Part shown: one piece after another, positions 13,098-13,743 of the stretch
Numbering within the stretch: the stretch's first letter is position 1
Layout of the letters: each line of letters begins with the position of its first letter
NCBI GenBank assembly: GCA_937873245.1
Contig: CALMVY010000162.1
Location: 1-13,743, forward strand
Direction: 5' to 3'
DNA from: an uncultured Arthrobacter sp.
GTDB lineage: Bacteria; Actinomycetota; Actinomycetes; Actinomycetales; Micrococcaceae
DNA length: 13,743 nt
Notes under the pieces: model-generated
Seen by the model: the letters and a program-made list of their open reading frames with translations, nothing else
Told to the model about the DNA's origin: nothing
Databases searched by the model: none
Translations under genes and position numbers: made by a program

Positions 13098-13743
13098 TAG
13101 CCCAGCCCCTCAACAATGGCCAGGCCGGAGCGGTGCATCAGCCAGGCCATCAGGGCCTTCTGGGCGTGCAGCCGGTTCTCGGCCTCGTCCCAGACGATGG
13201 ACTGCGGCCCGTCGATCACGGCAGCGGAAATCTCGTAGCCGCGGTAGGCGGGCAGGCAGTGGAGCACGACGGCGTCCGGTGCGGCGAGCTTCATCGCCGC
13301 CTCGTCCACGGCGTAGCCGCGGAACAGCTGCAGCCGGGCTTCCTTCTCGTCCTCCTGGCCCATGGACACCCACGTGTCGGTGGCAACGACATCGGCTCCG
13401 AGCAGCGCCTCGGCGGCGTCCACCGTGACGAGCACCGAGCCGCCGGTCTCCGCCGCGCGGTCTTCGGCCGCCGCGATGATTTCCGCGGACGGCAGGTACC
13501 CCTCGGGGCCGGCGATGCGGACGTGCATGCCCGCGGTGACACCGGCCAGCAGGTAGGAGTTGGCCATGTTGTTGGCGGAGTCACCCAGGTAGCTCATGGT
13601 GAGGCCCTTGAGGTCGCCCTTGTGCTCCTTCACGGTGAGCAGGTCGGCGAGGAGCTGGCAGGGGTGGTAGTCATCGAACAGGGCGTTGATGACCGGCACG
13701 CGGGAGTTCTTGGCCATGGCGACGAGCCCGGAATGGGCGCCGG
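13097..13743 (-). CDS. argF: ornithine carbamoyltransferase, 5' end cut by window edge
   Basis: The C-terminal roughly 215 residues of the enzyme that makes citrulline from ornithine and carbamoyl phosphate. The frame stays open through the right edge of the window (codons for GAHSGLVA precede the first visible ATG at 13717), so that ATG is internal and about a third of the protein, including the carbamoyl phosphate motif STRT, lies outside. Visible: HPCQ (13655-13666) for carbamoyl phosphate binding, LGDSANNMANSYL, DTWVSMGQE for ornithine binding, and HCLPAYRG, with the catalytic cysteine of the HCLP motif. It ends in TAG, which overlaps the argR GTG by one base. The neighbours identify it as the arginine-biosynthetic argF rather than a catabolic arcB. 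Confidence 0.96.
   Translation of the reverse strand, partial: GAHSGLVAMAKNSRVPVINALFDDYHPCQLLADLLTVKEHKGDLKGLTMSYLGDSANNMANSYLLAGVTAGMHVRIAGPEGYLPSAEIIAAAEDRAAETGGSVLVTVDAAEALLGADVVATDTWVSMGQEDEKEARLQLFRGYAVDEAAMKLAAPDAVVLHCLPAYRGYEISAAVIDGPQSIVWDEAENRLHAQKALMAWLMHRSGLAIVEGLG

Noticed and set aside
1..13743. CRISPR array, tRNA genes, insertion sequences, phage or toxin-antitoxin system
   Set aside because: No regularly spaced repeats, no cloverleaf-like sequence, no transposase or integrase motif and no small overlapping gene pair were seen anywhere in the window.

Overview
The window reads as chromosome of a high-GC actinobacterium, most likely Arthrobacter/Pseudarthrobacter or a close relative in the Micrococcaceae. 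The grounds are the very GC-rich coding sequence, the frequent GTG starts, the arg gene order argF-argR-argG-argH, a HelD/HelR-type RNA polymerase-associated ATPase, a DinB/maleylpyruvate isomerase-fold protein of the mycothiol-linked type, and an rRNA leader block typical of Actinobacteria next to tyrS. The genus is an inference from protein flavour, not from a database match.

Layout. 1-423 is an AT-rich (about 39% GC over the first 300 bases by hand count) non-coding stretch. It holds the tyrS terminator and, on the minus strand, the leader of an rRNA operon whose 16S gene should lie just left of the window. Then follow, on the minus strand, tyrS (424-1737), a HelR/HelD-like helicase gene (1871-4099), apt (4285-4857), an unrecognised 201-residue protein (4887-5492) and a 3-methyladenine DNA glycosylase (5557-6255). 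Divergent from the last is a two-gene plus-strand operon: an AdaA-AlkA fusion (6344-7903) overlapping ogt (7900-8445). Convergent with ogt are a minus-strand MDMPI/DinB-fold protein (8480-9220) and a PNPOx/PdxH-like flavoprotein (9259-9795). The right third is the distal arginine operon on the minus strand, read from the right edge: argF (5' end cut off), argR, argG, argH.

How the genes work together. The arg genes convert ornithine and carbamoyl phosphate to arginine and carry their own repressor; argF/argR and argG/argH each share one base at the stop/start junction. The AdaA-AlkA, Ogt and Mpg genes form a compact divergent DNA alkylation repair cluster that combines sensing, base excision and direct reversal. 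tyrS, HelR and the rRNA operon are a block of translation and transcription genes; tyrS next to an rRNA operon is also known from mycobacteria.

Most of the window is ordinary core genome and no undescribed defence or mobile system is visible. The least explained signals are two related long inverted repeats (8411-8473 and 9815-9871). One reaches into the 3' end of ogt, and the other occupies the whole space where a promoter for the PdxH-like gene would be expected. Others are a 21-bp tandem duplication across the tyrS start codon, two TAGAAT elements upstream of helR, and the unassigned protein at 4887-5492.
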